Assembly (NCBI GenBank): GCA_002310035.1
Contig: DBYC01000043.1
Location: 1-27,661, forward strand
Length of the DNA: 27,661 nt
Direction: 5' to 3'
Source of the DNA: a bacterium UBP6_UBA1196
Lineage (GTDB): Bacteria; UBP6; UBA1177
Below, one piece after another: positions 15,288 to 23,034 of the stretch. Both the position numbers and the translations under genes were made by a program. Every line of letters starts with the position of its first letter. The stretch's first letter is position 1. The notes below the pieces were generated by a model. The model saw only the letters and a list, made by a program, of their open reading frames with translations. It did no database searches and was not told the origin of the DNA.

Positions 15288-17606
15288 ATGGACAAATCCA
15301 CTCTTCTTTCCATTTTGAAAAGCGAGCCTTACATCAACATTCCCAAAATCGTCCGCCCAGATTCGATAATCCGCGAAGTTGAAAAACACCGCGACAACAA
15401 AGATCCCGAAAAACTTTCGCTGATCACGGCAAGGATCCAGCAGGCGATCGCGATGGCTTCTGCCGCACACAGCGGAGTCGTGAGAAAAAGCGGCGAACCT
15501 TATATTTTTCACCCTTACACCGTCGCGTATCTCCTGGCGGCAAGCGGAATGGACGACGACTGCGTGATCGCAGGGCTTCTCCACGACACGGTCGAGGATA
15601 CGAGCATGACGGTCGAGGAAATTGAAACCGCTTTCGGGAAAAATGTCGCGCTTCTTGTTGACGGCGTTACAAAACTTACCGAAATCAGGGAAAAAACCGA
15701 AAACGAGGAGATCTGCCGGCAGCTTTCACGCGAGGAGAAGCAGGCGACCGCGATAAAAAAACTTCTGACCTACGCGCAGAACGATTCGCGCATCATCATA
15801 ATCAAGCTTTTCGACCGTCTGCACAACATGATGACGCTCGACGCGATGGCTCCCGAAAAACAGAAACGGATCGCCGAAGAGACTCTCAATCTTTATGTTC
15901 CGCTGGCGCACCGCCTTGGGATATATTGGCTGAAAGAAGAACTTGAATCGCTTTCGTTCTACTTCGGATTCCGCGAAAAATGGGAGGAAATAGACCGCTC
16001 AGTCAAAGAAAACTATCCGAATTTAGCCGACATAACCGATTTCCTGGACAGAAAAACGCAGACCATTTTTTCATCTCTCGCACCGGGTCTGGCCGAGAAG
16101 ATCTCGCGGGTTTACTGCAAAACGAAATCATATTATTATGTCTACACGAAAACACTGAAACGCAATCTTGAGGTCGGCAACCTCAAAAATATCCTTGCGA
16201 TAAGGATCGTTCTGAAAACCGACAATGTTTTCGACTGCTATACGGTGCTCGGGATCCTTCACCTTTTCCCCGGATTTTCGCTCGTCCAGCGTTATCTGCG
16301 CGACTACATCGCGACTCCGAAAGTGAACGGCTACCAGTCGCTCCACACCTTGATAAGGTACAAGGAATACTTCGTCGAATTTCAGATCTGCACCGAAGAA
16401 ATGGAAAAGATCGCGCAGGAAGGAGAACTTTCTGTCTGGAAAACCAAGGACAATCCCGCTTACAAAGATAAAATCGCAGAGTGGCTGAAGGAAATTTTCA
16501 ACGAACTTGTCGATATTTCGTCAAAACCCGAGGCTTTTGTCAACGACATCGAAAAGGTGCTTCCCCTTGAAAAAATCACGGTTTTCACGCCGACGGGCGA
16601 TGAAATTTCGCTGCCGGAAGGGGCGACCCTGCTCGATTTTGCCTATGCGATCCACAGCGACATCGGCGAAAAGTGCGTAGGCGGAACCGTAAACGGAGTC
16701 AGGGCGACGATCAGCCACATTCTGCAGAGCAAAGACGAAGTCAAGGTCGATACCGCCGAGAACCAGAATCCGCGCGAAGACTGGCTCGATTTTGTCAAGA
16801 CGCAGCGGGCGAAACAGTTCATAAAAAAGTATATCCAAAAGCAGCAGGATAAAATCCTCGAAAACAAAGGGCGCGAGATCCTGAAACCGCTTTTTGTCTC
16901 GCAGGAAAGGGCGGAAGACTTCGACTGCCTTGAAAAATCGAGGGTCTTCAAGAATTTTGCGAAGAAATTCTCGCTGCCGAAGCAGAACACGATGAGTGCG
17001 TTTTTCATCAAAACGGCAACTGGCGAGATCAAACTGAAAACGGTCGTCGAAACTTTCTTTACGAAAGAGGAAATCGAAAAGCTGATCAAGGCTTTCCCGC
17101 GCAGGATCGCGCCGCTTTTTGATTCCGCCCAGCAAAACGATGACGAACTTTCGCCGATCTTCATCAGCGGTCTTGGAACTGTTTCCGATTACAAAATCGC
17201 TCCTTGCTGCCGTCCTGCCGAAGGTGACAGCGTCGTCGCCGAAATGTCGAAAGAGGGCGGATGCACGCTCCACAAAAGGAGATGCCGCAATGTTGCCGGG
17301 ATCGATCCGAAGCACCTGCAGGAAAATGTTTACTGGTTTGAATACCCGAGATACGAAATTTCGTTCATCATCAGCCTGCAGAATAGAAAAGGGGCTTTGA
17401 TGGAGCTTGCGAAAGAGCTTCACGACAAGAATTTCGACATTTCGAGCATCCATCTCAACGCCGACGATGCCGACGAATACACCGGCAAAGTTTATGTCAC
17501 GGTGAAAGGCTCGAACATCCAGAGCGTCGAGAATCTCAGGGAATCCCTCAATAATAAAGAAGTTATCATCGATTTTAAAATCAATAGTATCAGTTACAGA
17601 GGTTAA
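15288..17606 (+). CDS. Rel/SpoT-family (p)ppGpp hydrolase with altered synthetase site
   Basis: A 772-residue Rsh protein with the full domain order: HD hydrolase (about 45-200), synthetase (about 265-385), TGS (about 428-490), zinc-finger/CC (APCC at 640-641, His662, Cys666) and ACT (about 688-772). The hydrolase residues Arg66, His75, HD 99-100, ED 103-104, Asp176 and Asn180 are all there. In the synthetase, the usual GRxK is CKTK (Arg to Lys278), the metal-binding Asp (Asp264 in Rel of Streptococcus equisimilis) is Asn301, and QIRT is QICT (Cys368). The later YQSLHT and VEFQ residues remain. It may therefore act mainly as a hydrolase. It starts one base after gmk and ends one base before dapA. 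Confidence 0.9.
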   Translation: MDKSTLLSILKSEPYINIPKIVRPDSIIREVEKHRDNKDPEKLSLITARIQQAIAMASAAHSGVVRKSGEPYIFHPYTVAYLLAASGMDDDCVIAGLLHDTVEDTSMTVEEIETAFGKNVALLVDGVTKLTEIREKTENEEICRQLSREEKQATAIKKLLTYAQNDSRIIIIKLFDRLHNMMTLDAMAPEKQKRIAEETLNLYVPLAHRLGIYWLKEELESLSFYFGFREKWEEIDRSVKENYPNLADITDFLDRKTQTIFSSLAPGLAEKISRVYCKTKSYYYVYTKTLKRNLEVGNLKNILAIRIVLKTDNVFDCYTVLGILHLFPGFSLVQRYLRDYIATPKVNGYQSLHTLIRYKEYFVEFQICTEEMEKIAQEGELSVWKTKDNPAYKDKIAEWLKEIFNELVDISSKPEAFVNDIEKVLPLEKITVFTPTGDEISLPEGATLLDFAYAIHSDIGEKCVGGTVNGVRATISHILQSKDEVKVDTAENQNPREDWLDFVKTQRAKQFIKKYIQKQQDKILENKGREILKPLFVSQERAEDFDCLEKSRVFKNFAKKFSLPKQNTMSAFFIKTATGEIKLKTVVETFFTKEEIEKLIKAFPRRIAPLFDSAQQNDDELSPIFISGLGTVSDYKIAPCCRPAEGDSVVAEMSKEGGCTLHKRRCRNVAGIDPKHLQENVYWFEYPRYEISFIISLQNRKGALMELAKELHDKNFDISSIHLNADDADEYTGKVYVTVKGSNIQSVENLRESLNNKEVIIDFKINSISYRG

Positions 17607-17607
17607 A

Positions 17608-18480
17608 ATGAAAGGTGTCTACACTGCGATCGTCACCCCGTTCAAAAATTCGGGTGAAATCGATTTCAACGCATTTGGAAAACTGCTTGACGAGCAGGTC
17701 AAAGCAAAGGTAGCAGGCGTTGTCGTAGCCGGAACGACAGGTGAAGGAGCGACTTTGAACCTTGCCGAAAAAGAAGAACTTTTCCGCTTCACAAAAGAAC
17801 ACTGTCCGACTCTGGATCTTGTCGCGGGCACAGGAACAAACAACACGGCCGACAGCGTGAAACAGACTGAAGTTGCCCTCAAAGCGGGGATAGAAAAGGT
17901 TCTCATCGTTACCCCTTACTACAACAAACCGACTCCGAAAGGACTTTTCGCGCATTACAGCGCAGTTGCCGCAACGGGCGCAAAGATCGTGCTTTACAAT
18001 GTTCCCGGAAGAACCGGACTCAATATCGCTCCCGCCGCACTCAAACTGGTTTCCGAAATCAAAAATGTCGTCGCCGTCAAAGAGGCGACAGGTGATCTCG
18101 GCAGACTTGCGGACTATCTTGACGCTGTCGGAACCGAGCGTTTCGACTTCCTTTCGGGCGATGATTTCACTGTCGTTCCATTCATTTCGATGGGCGGAAA
18201 GGGCGTCATCAGCGTTCTTTCGAATATTTATCCCGAAATCTGCGTCAAAATGGTCGACGCCGCGCTTTCAGGCAACTTTGCAAAAGCGGCAAAGATCCAG
18301 CTTGCGACAAACAAGATCAACCACGCAATGTTTATGGAATCGAACCCGATCCCGGTAAAAACCGCTCTCGCAATGAAAGGAAAATGCACCGACAAATTCC
18401 GCGAACCGCTTGCGAACATGGAAAATGCAAACATTGAAAAACTTGCGGAAATAATCAAGGATTTCGAAAAAACTCTTTAA
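17608..18480 (+). CDS. dapA: 4-hydroxy-tetrahydrodipicolinate synthase
   Basis: A 290-residue aldolase-type TIM barrel. It condenses pyruvate with aspartate semialdehyde, the first committed step to diaminopimelate and lysine. The Schiff-base lysine is Lys158 in AVKEATGDL; the Thr-Thr pair in AGTTGEGA and the tyrosine in YNVPGRTGLN are present, giving the complete catalytic set. Length is standard. It begins one base after the rsh stop and its ribosome site (AGAGG) lies in the end of rsh, so translation is probably coupled. No other dap genes are visible. Confidence 0.95.
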   Translation: MKGVYTAIVTPFKNSGEIDFNAFGKLLDEQVKAKVAGVVVAGTTGEGATLNLAEKEELFRFTKEHCPTLDLVAGTGTNNTADSVKQTEVALKAGIEKVLIVTPYYNKPTPKGLFAHYSAVAATGAKIVLYNVPGRTGLNIAPAALKLVSEIKNVVAVKEATGDLGRLADYLDAVGTERFDFLSGDDFTVVPFISMGGKGVISVLSNIYPEICVKMVDAALSGNFAKAAKIQLATNKINHAMFMESNPIPVKTALAMKGKCTDKFREPLANMENANIEKLAEIIKDFEKTL

Positions 18481-18486
18481 TAGATA

Positions 18487-18510
18487 ATTTTCGAATTTAA
18501 GATCGAAAAT
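18487..18510 (+). terminator. Weak stem-loop after dapA
   Basis: ATTTTCGA (18487-18494) and TCGAAAAT (18503-18510) form an eight-pair stem around an eight-base loop, 7 bases after the dapA stop. The stem is AT-rich and no run of T follows, so it is a poor intrinsic terminator; it could instead protect the 3' end. Confidence 0.25.
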
Positions 18511-18557
18511 ACAAACGATACTTCCTTAAATTATCTTCAACAATCTTTTGTAAAAAA

Positions 18558-18585
18558 TTGATAAATTAGCGTTATTTGTGATAAT
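18558..18585 (+). promoter_or_regulatory. Sigma70-type promoter of the ORF6N gene
   Basis: TTGATA (18558-18563) and GATAAT (18580-18585) are 16 bases apart, in a 139-base AT-rich gap. The transcript would start about 27 bases before the ATG at 18620. Confidence 0.45.
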
Positions 18586-18619
18586 TGAATTTGTAAAATT
18601 TGTTTGTTGGGATAAAAAT

Positions 18620-20053
18620 ATGAAAGACAAAGCAATAATTTGCGATGAAAGTAATTTGAAGTCGAAAATCTACATGATTCGCGGAAAACAGGTGATGCTT
18701 GACTTCGATCTGGCAGAGATTTATGGTTATGAAACCAAAAATTTTAACAGGCAAGTCAAGAATAATATTGAGAAATTTGATGAAGATTTTATGTTCCAGC
18801 TTAATGAATACGAGTTTTCACTTTTGAGGTGCAAAAATTTCACCTCAAAAACAGAAACCCGAGGCGGTCGCCAGTATTTTCCTTACGCTTTTACAGAGCA
18901 GGGAATTTACATGCTGATGACGGTTTTACGCGGTGATTTGGCAATCAAACAGAGTAAAATTCTGATCAGACTTTTCAAAGCGATGAAGGATTATATCATT
19001 GAGCGTGAGAATCTTATCGGCTATGATGATGTCGCAAAACTTGCGATCCAGACTTCGCAAAACACGAAAGATATTGCTGAAATTAAAGAATATATTCGCG
19101 GTTTTAGTCAAATTGAAATCCAGAAAGATCTTTTCTCTTTAAACGGAAAAACTGTTGAAGCGGATAAAAATAATCTGAAAATCGACATTTCGGACAAAAT
19201 ACTTCTCATTCGAGGTCAGTATGTGATGATTGACAGAGACTTAGCTGAGCTTTACGGTGTTGAAACCAAGAGACTTAACGAACAAGTACGCAGAAATATT
19301 GAAAGATTCCCGTCGAACTTCATGTTTCAACTCAATGAGAACGAATTTGAATTTTTGAGGTCGCAAATTGCGACCTCAAAAACAGAAACCCGAGGCGGTC
19401 GCCAATATTTACCTTACGCTTTTACAGAGCAGGGTGTAGCAATGCTTTCCACTGTTTTAAAAAGCGATACTGCGGTGCAGACAAGCATCATGATCATGGA
19501 AGCTTTTGTCGCTTTGCGCCGGTTTGCACAGACAAATTCCCCAATTTTTCAAAGATTGGATTTTATGGAAAAACGGCAAATAAGCAGTGAACTTCACCAG
19601 TTAGAGTCAGATAGAAAAATCGATGAACTTTTCGATAAAATGGACCGATACAAAATCGAGGACAAGCAGGGCATCTTTTTCCAAGGGCAGATTTTCGATG
19701 CCTACGCCAAATTCGGATCTTTTATTGCTGAGGCTGAAAAAGAGATTGTTTTGATTGACAACTATGTCGATTTAACGGTTCTGGAACGCTTCGCCAAAAA
19801 GAAAAGCGGCGTGAAAGTCACGATTTTTACTTGTCCCAAAACGAAAATCACACCTCTTGATATTCAAAAATTCAATGAACAATATCCAGTACTTGTTCTG
19901 AAACATACAGAAAAAATCCATGACCGCTTTTTGATTGTTGATAACAAAATCCTTTATCATGTAGGAGCATCGCTCAAAGATCTTGGCAAAAAATGTTTTG
20001 GTTTCGAAATTTTGGATTCATCGTGGATCGCGGAAATTATGGGGAATTTGTGA
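18620..20053 (+). CDS. Protein with two ORF6N domains and a PLD-like C-terminus
   Basis: A 477-residue protein. ORF6N is a DNA-binding domain of phage antirepressor-like proteins. It occurs twice: about residues 16-100 (IRGKQVMLDFDLAEIYGYET ...FPYAFTEQG) and about 193-280 (IRGQYVMIDRDLAELYGVET ...LPYAFTEQG). Each copy is followed by helical sequence. The C-terminal part (about 340-477) ends with HDRFLIVDNKILYHVGASLK and resembles half of a phospholipase D-type domain, with HDR where HxK is expected; this tail is common in single-ORF6N proteins. The gene is richer in A and T than its neighbours and stands alone with its own promoter, suggesting acquisition from a mobile element. The start is set at ATG 18620; the ribosome site (TGGGAT) is weak. 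Function is unknown beyond likely DNA binding. Confidence 0.8.
   Translation: MKDKAIICDESNLKSKIYMIRGKQVMLDFDLAEIYGYETKNFNRQVKNNIEKFDEDFMFQLNEYEFSLLRCKNFTSKTETRGGRQYFPYAFTEQGIYMLMTVLRGDLAIKQSKILIRLFKAMKDYIIERENLIGYDDVAKLAIQTSQNTKDIAEIKEYIRGFSQIEIQKDLFSLNGKTVEADKNNLKIDISDKILLIRGQYVMIDRDLAELYGVETKRLNEQVRRNIERFPSNFMFQLNENEFEFLRSQIATSKTETRGGRQYLPYAFTEQGVAMLSTVLKSDTAVQTSIMIMEAFVALRRFAQTNSPIFQRLDFMEKRQISSELHQLESDRKIDELFDKMDRYKIEDKQGIFFQGQIFDAYAKFGSFIAEAEKEIVLIDNYVDLTVLERFAKKKSGVKVTIFTCPKTKITPLDIQKFNEQYPVLVLKHTEKIHDRFLIVDNKILYHVGASLKDLGKKCFGFEILDSSWIAEIMGNL
18822..18850. repeat. Intragenic inverted repeat in the first ORF6N domain
   Basis: TTTTGAGGTG (18822-18831) is inverted exactly as CACCTCAAAA (18841-18850) around nine bases. 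It encodes the LLRCKNFTSK peptide. Confidence 0.75.
18842..18903 (+). repeat. Direct repeat copy 1 within the ORF6N gene
   Basis: This 62-base segment recurs at 19373-19434 with only two mismatches (60 of 62 identical). It encodes TSKTETRGGRQYFPYAFTEQ. The offset is 531 bases, a whole number of codons. Confidence 0.9.
19352..19382. repeat. Intragenic inverted repeat in the second ORF6N domain
   Basis: TTTTTGAGGTCGCA (19352-19365) is inverted exactly as TGCGACCTCAAAAA (19369-19382) around AAT, a 14-pair hairpin. It encodes FLRSQIATSK. Confidence 0.8.
19373..19434 (+). repeat. Direct repeat copy 2 within the ORF6N gene
   Basis: Second copy of the 62-base direct repeat that begins at 18842. 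Two mismatches, both in the stretch encoding QY(F/L)P. Identity is far higher than in the rest of the two domains. Confidence 0.9.
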
Positions 20054-20129
20054 AAAATCTAAAAACTGAATCCGAGCAATGCTTGACGGCACTTTAAGAA
20101 TTTCCCTGAGAGATAGTAAGTTTTCGTTC

Positions 20130-20157
20130 TTGTTTTCAAATCGTTTTTCACTATAAT
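20130..20157 (+). promoter_or_regulatory. Promoter upstream of the Gfo/Idh gene
   Basis: A perfect TATAAT (20152-20157) has a partial -35, TTGTTT (20130-20135), 16 bases upstream. It lies in the 132-base gap after the ORF6N gene and would serve the Gfo/Idh-pyrK-TPR run. Confidence 0.45.
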
Positions 20158-20185
20158 TTGCCGCTGTAACCTTTGGGAGGTAAAA

Positions 20186-21256
20186 ATGACACTGAATTTC
20201 GCTCTTGTCGGCTGCGGCAGAATTGTCAAAAAGCACATTGACGCACTTTTGAACATTCCGAAAGCACGTCTTGTCGCGGTCTGCGATATTGTTCCTGAAA
20301 AAGCTGAAAAAGCGGGAAAAACAGCGGGTGTTCCGTGGTATACGAGCTACGACGAAATGCTTCAGAAACACCCTGAAACCGATGTCGTGAACATTCTCAC
20401 GCCGAGCGGACTTCACCCGAAGCACACGATCGACATCGTGAAAAAATACAAAAAGCACATCGTCTGCGAAAAACCGATGGCCTTGAAATTAAGCGATGCC
20501 GACGAGATGATAAGGACTTGCGACCTGAACGGCGTGCGCCTTTTTATAGTAAAGCAGAACCGTTTTAATCTGCCGGTTCAGATTTTGAGGAAAAAGCTCG
20601 AAAGCGGCGGTTTCGGAAAACTCGTGATGGGAACGGTGCGCGTCAGATGGTGCCGGAAGCAGGATTACTACGATGCAGACAAATGGCGCGGCACATGGGC
20701 TTACGACGGCGGAGTCATCACAAATCAGGCGAGCCACCACATTGACCTGCTCGAATGGATGCTCGGTGAACCTGTGAGCGTAATGGCGATGAACGGCACT
20801 TATCTTGTGAACATCGAAGCTGACGATACATGCGCTGCAATAATAAAATTCAGAAACGGCGCGCTCGGAATAGTCGAAGCGACAACGGCGACGCGTCCGG
20901 CCGACCTTGAAGGCTCTCTTTCGATTTTAGGTGAAAAAGGAAACTGCGTAATCGGCGGCTTTGCGGTAAACAAGATGCAGGAATGGAATTTCGAAGGCGA
21001 AACACCAGACGAAAGGAAGGAAATCCTTGAAAAATACAGCGAAAATCCGCCTAATGTCTATGGTTTTGGCCACATCCGTTACCTTGAAAGCGTTATCGAC
21101 TGCATCGAAAACGGCAAACACGCGCTCGTTGACGGTCTTGAAGGAAGAAAGTCGCTCGAACTCATCAACGCTATCTACGAATCGGTCGAAACAGGCAAGG
21201 AAGTTCATCTTGTTTTCGAGCCGAAAGAATCAAAACTCGGAAGAACAAATTTTTGA
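20186..21256 (+). CDS. Gfo/Idh/MocA-family NAD(P)-dependent sugar dehydrogenase
   Basis: A 356-residue oxidoreductase. The Rossmann start is FALVGCGRIVKKH, with GxGxxx at residues 9-14; EKPMAL near 95 is the family's cofactor and substrate motif (Lys). The C-terminal half has WRGTWAYDGGVITNQASHHID, which holds the conserved Gly-Gly and His-x-x-Asp of the active site. The pattern fits enzymes that oxidise C3 of UDP-GlcNAc-derived sugars (WbpB/WlbA relatives). A WbpD/WlbB-like acetyltransferase lies about 3.5 kb away on the other strand, which fits a 2,3-diamino sugar pathway, but no aminotransferase is seen. A GGGAGG ribosome site precedes the start; pyrK follows after six bases. Confidence 0.85.
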   Translation: MTLNFALVGCGRIVKKHIDALLNIPKARLVAVCDIVPEKAEKAGKTAGVPWYTSYDEMLQKHPETDVVNILTPSGLHPKHTIDIVKKYKKHIVCEKPMALKLSDADEMIRTCDLNGVRLFIVKQNRFNLPVQILRKKLESGGFGKLVMGTVRVRWCRKQDYYDADKWRGTWAYDGGVITNQASHHIDLLEWMLGEPVSVMAMNGTYLVNIEADDTCAAIIKFRNGALGIVEATTATRPADLEGSLSILGEKGNCVIGGFAVNKMQEWNFEGETPDERKEILEKYSENPPNVYGFGHIRYLESVIDCIENGKHALVDGLEGRKSLELINAIYESVETGKEVHLVFEPKESKLGRTNF

Positions 21257-21262
21257 GGAAAA

Positions 21263-22015
21263 ATGACAGTCAACAGAATTTGCTCAATAATTTCAAACGA
21301 ATTTGTCACAAAAGATACTTTTTTAATGAATGTCGCGTTTGACGAAATTCCGCAACCCGGGCAGTTTCTCATGCTTTCGAAGCCTGACGGTCTCATGGAT
21401 CCTTTTCTGCCGCGCCCGATATCGGTTTTTGACTGGAATGACGGTGTGCTTTCGCTTTTAATCAAGGTCGTAGGCAAGGGAACGAAAATGCTTTCCGGAA
21501 TGAGAGCCGGCGAAAAACTCAGGATCACGGGATACTTGGGAAACAGCTTTCCCGACACGACTGGAACATTGCTCTGCATCGGCGGAGGGATCGGCGTGGC
21601 ACCGCTTTTCTACACGGCAAAAATGTCGAACGCAGCCGAAAAACGCTTCATTTTCGGTTTCAGGGACAAAGATTCCATTCTTTTGAAAGAAAAATTTGAA
21701 GAACTGGGCGAAGTAACAATTACGACCGACGACGGAAGCTCCGGCCTTAAAAAATATCCGCACGAAGTCCTTGAAAACCTTTTGGAAAATGGTTTTGAGC
21801 CTTCTTTGATCTGCACTTGCGGACCGGTGATCATGATGGACTGCGTTGAAAAAGTTTTTGCAAAATATGGTATTGGTGAACTTTACAAATCCTATGAATC
21901 GGCAATGGGCTGCGGCATAGGTGCATGCCTCGGCTGCAGAATAGAAACGACCGGCGGCAGTTTTCTGGTCTGCAAAGAAGGTCCGGTATTCAAATCAAAC
22001 GGGGGAAAACGATGA
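21263..22015 (+). CDS. pyrK: Dihydroorotate dehydrogenase electron-transfer subunit
   Basis: A 250-residue iron-sulfur flavoprotein. RPIS (residues 51-54) is the FAD-binding motif and GGGIG (107-111) begins the NAD-binding half. Four cysteines near the C-terminus, Cys217, Cys222, Cys225 and Cys237 (MGCGIGACLGC...VC), form the PyrK-type [2Fe-2S] site. PyrK passes electrons from dihydroorotate oxidation by PyrD to NAD+. No pyrD is adjacent, so its partner must lie elsewhere; related ferredoxin-NADP reductase-like subunits are an alternative. It follows the Gfo/Idh gene by six bases, with a GAGGAAAA ribosome site, and overlaps the next gene by four bases. Confidence 0.85.
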   Translation: MTVNRICSIISNEFVTKDTFLMNVAFDEIPQPGQFLMLSKPDGLMDPFLPRPISVFDWNDGVLSLLIKVVGKGTKMLSGMRAGEKLRITGYLGNSFPDTTGTLLCIGGGIGVAPLFYTAKMSNAAEKRFIFGFRDKDSILLKEKFEELGEVTITTDDGSSGLKKYPHEVLENLLENGFEPSLICTCGPVIMMDCVEKVFAKYGIGELYKSYESAMGCGIGACLGCRIETTGGSFLVCKEGPVFKSNGGKR

Positions 22016-23034
22016 AAAACAATATGATGATTTTTGTCCTGATTGCTGTTTTTGCCTTGATTTCAAGCTGCGGAAGCGTTGAAAAGAAGGAGGAAGACGA
22101 GGCTGCTGCCAACCGCAGACTTCTTTTGGAGAATGTCGAAAGCAAAGACGCCGCGTTCAACGAAGGACAGGAGTTTTTAAAGAAAAAAGAGTTTGAAAAG
22201 GCGCTTGAATCTTTCAAAAAAAGCACCGTCAAAGACGCAGAGTTTTATATCGCTTATTCATTGAATGCGCTCGGCCGCACCGAAGAAGCGAAAAAAGCCT
22301 TTGAAACCTGCATAGATAAAGGGATCCAGGCAGTTGAATCGCTTTACAACATGGCTTTGATTTCTTACGATGCACAGAATCTCGAGGCGGCAAAAACTTA
22401 CGCAAAAAAGGCATTAAACCTTGATCCGAAGCACGTTGCGACACTTTTTTTCTACGGAAATCTTTTCTATGTGGAAGAAAATATGGCGGAGGCTCTGAAG
22501 CATTACAAGGAGGCGGCAAAAATCGACCCGAAATCATGCGACATCCAGAATGCGATATTCTTTGTCTATATCCAGACAGGGGAGTATGAAAACGCGTGGA
22601 AAATGAGAGACAAAGTAGACAAAGATGCCCCTGAAACAGTTTTTGCGGTCATGCAGCTTGCCGAAATGACAGGTAATTTTCTGGAAGGGGCAAAATTTGC
22701 GAAGAAAGAGCTTTTGAATAATCCGCAGATAAGAAATCAGGCAAAGATCCTCTTTACCAAAGGCGGTGATTTGATAGAAGCCATAGAACTTGCCGAAAAA
22801 GAAGAGATCGCTGAAGGAAAATATTCAGTATTGGACCGTTCGACGATCAAAGGACGCGCCTATATCCTGGCACTCAATTCCGAAAAAAATCTTTTTGTTT
22901 CATGTGAAACAAATCCGTCAAACCTTCTTCCGACCGAGGTTTCAGAGCAGGGAATCAAAGTTGAAGGCGTTGAAAACATCATACCGTTCAAAGAGATTTC
23001 AACAAAACTTTCTGAAATTTGCGGGAAAAATTAA
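22012..23034 (+). CDS. TPR-repeat lipoprotein
   Basis: A 340-residue lipoprotein with signal and lipobox ISSC (Cys20). Residues about 45-220 hold several tetratricopeptide repeats, the clearest being AFNEGQEFLKKKEFEKALES, AESLYNMA-type and FFYGNLFYVEENMAEALKHY-type units, with consensus A, Y, G and P positions. TPR lipoproteins serve as scaffolds for envelope protein complexes, but no partner is identifiable. The last 100 residues have no recognised motif. It begins inside the pyrK stop (ATGA), so the frame extending upstream from 21925 is only pyrK's shadow. Its end overlaps the aquaporin stop by four bases. Confidence 0.82.
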   Translation: MKNNMMIFVLIAVFALISSCGSVEKKEEDEAAANRRLLLENVESKDAAFNEGQEFLKKKEFEKALESFKKSTVKDAEFYIAYSLNALGRTEEAKKAFETCIDKGIQAVESLYNMALISYDAQNLEAAKTYAKKALNLDPKHVATLFFYGNLFYVEENMAEALKHYKEAAKIDPKSCDIQNAIFFVYIQTGEYENAWKMRDKVDKDAPETVFAVMQLAEMTGNFLEGAKFAKKELLNNPQIRNQAKILFTKGGDLIEAIELAEKEEIAEGKYSVLDRSTIKGRAYILALNSEKNLFVSCETNPSNLLPTEVSEQGIKVEGVENIIPFKEISTKLSEICGKN

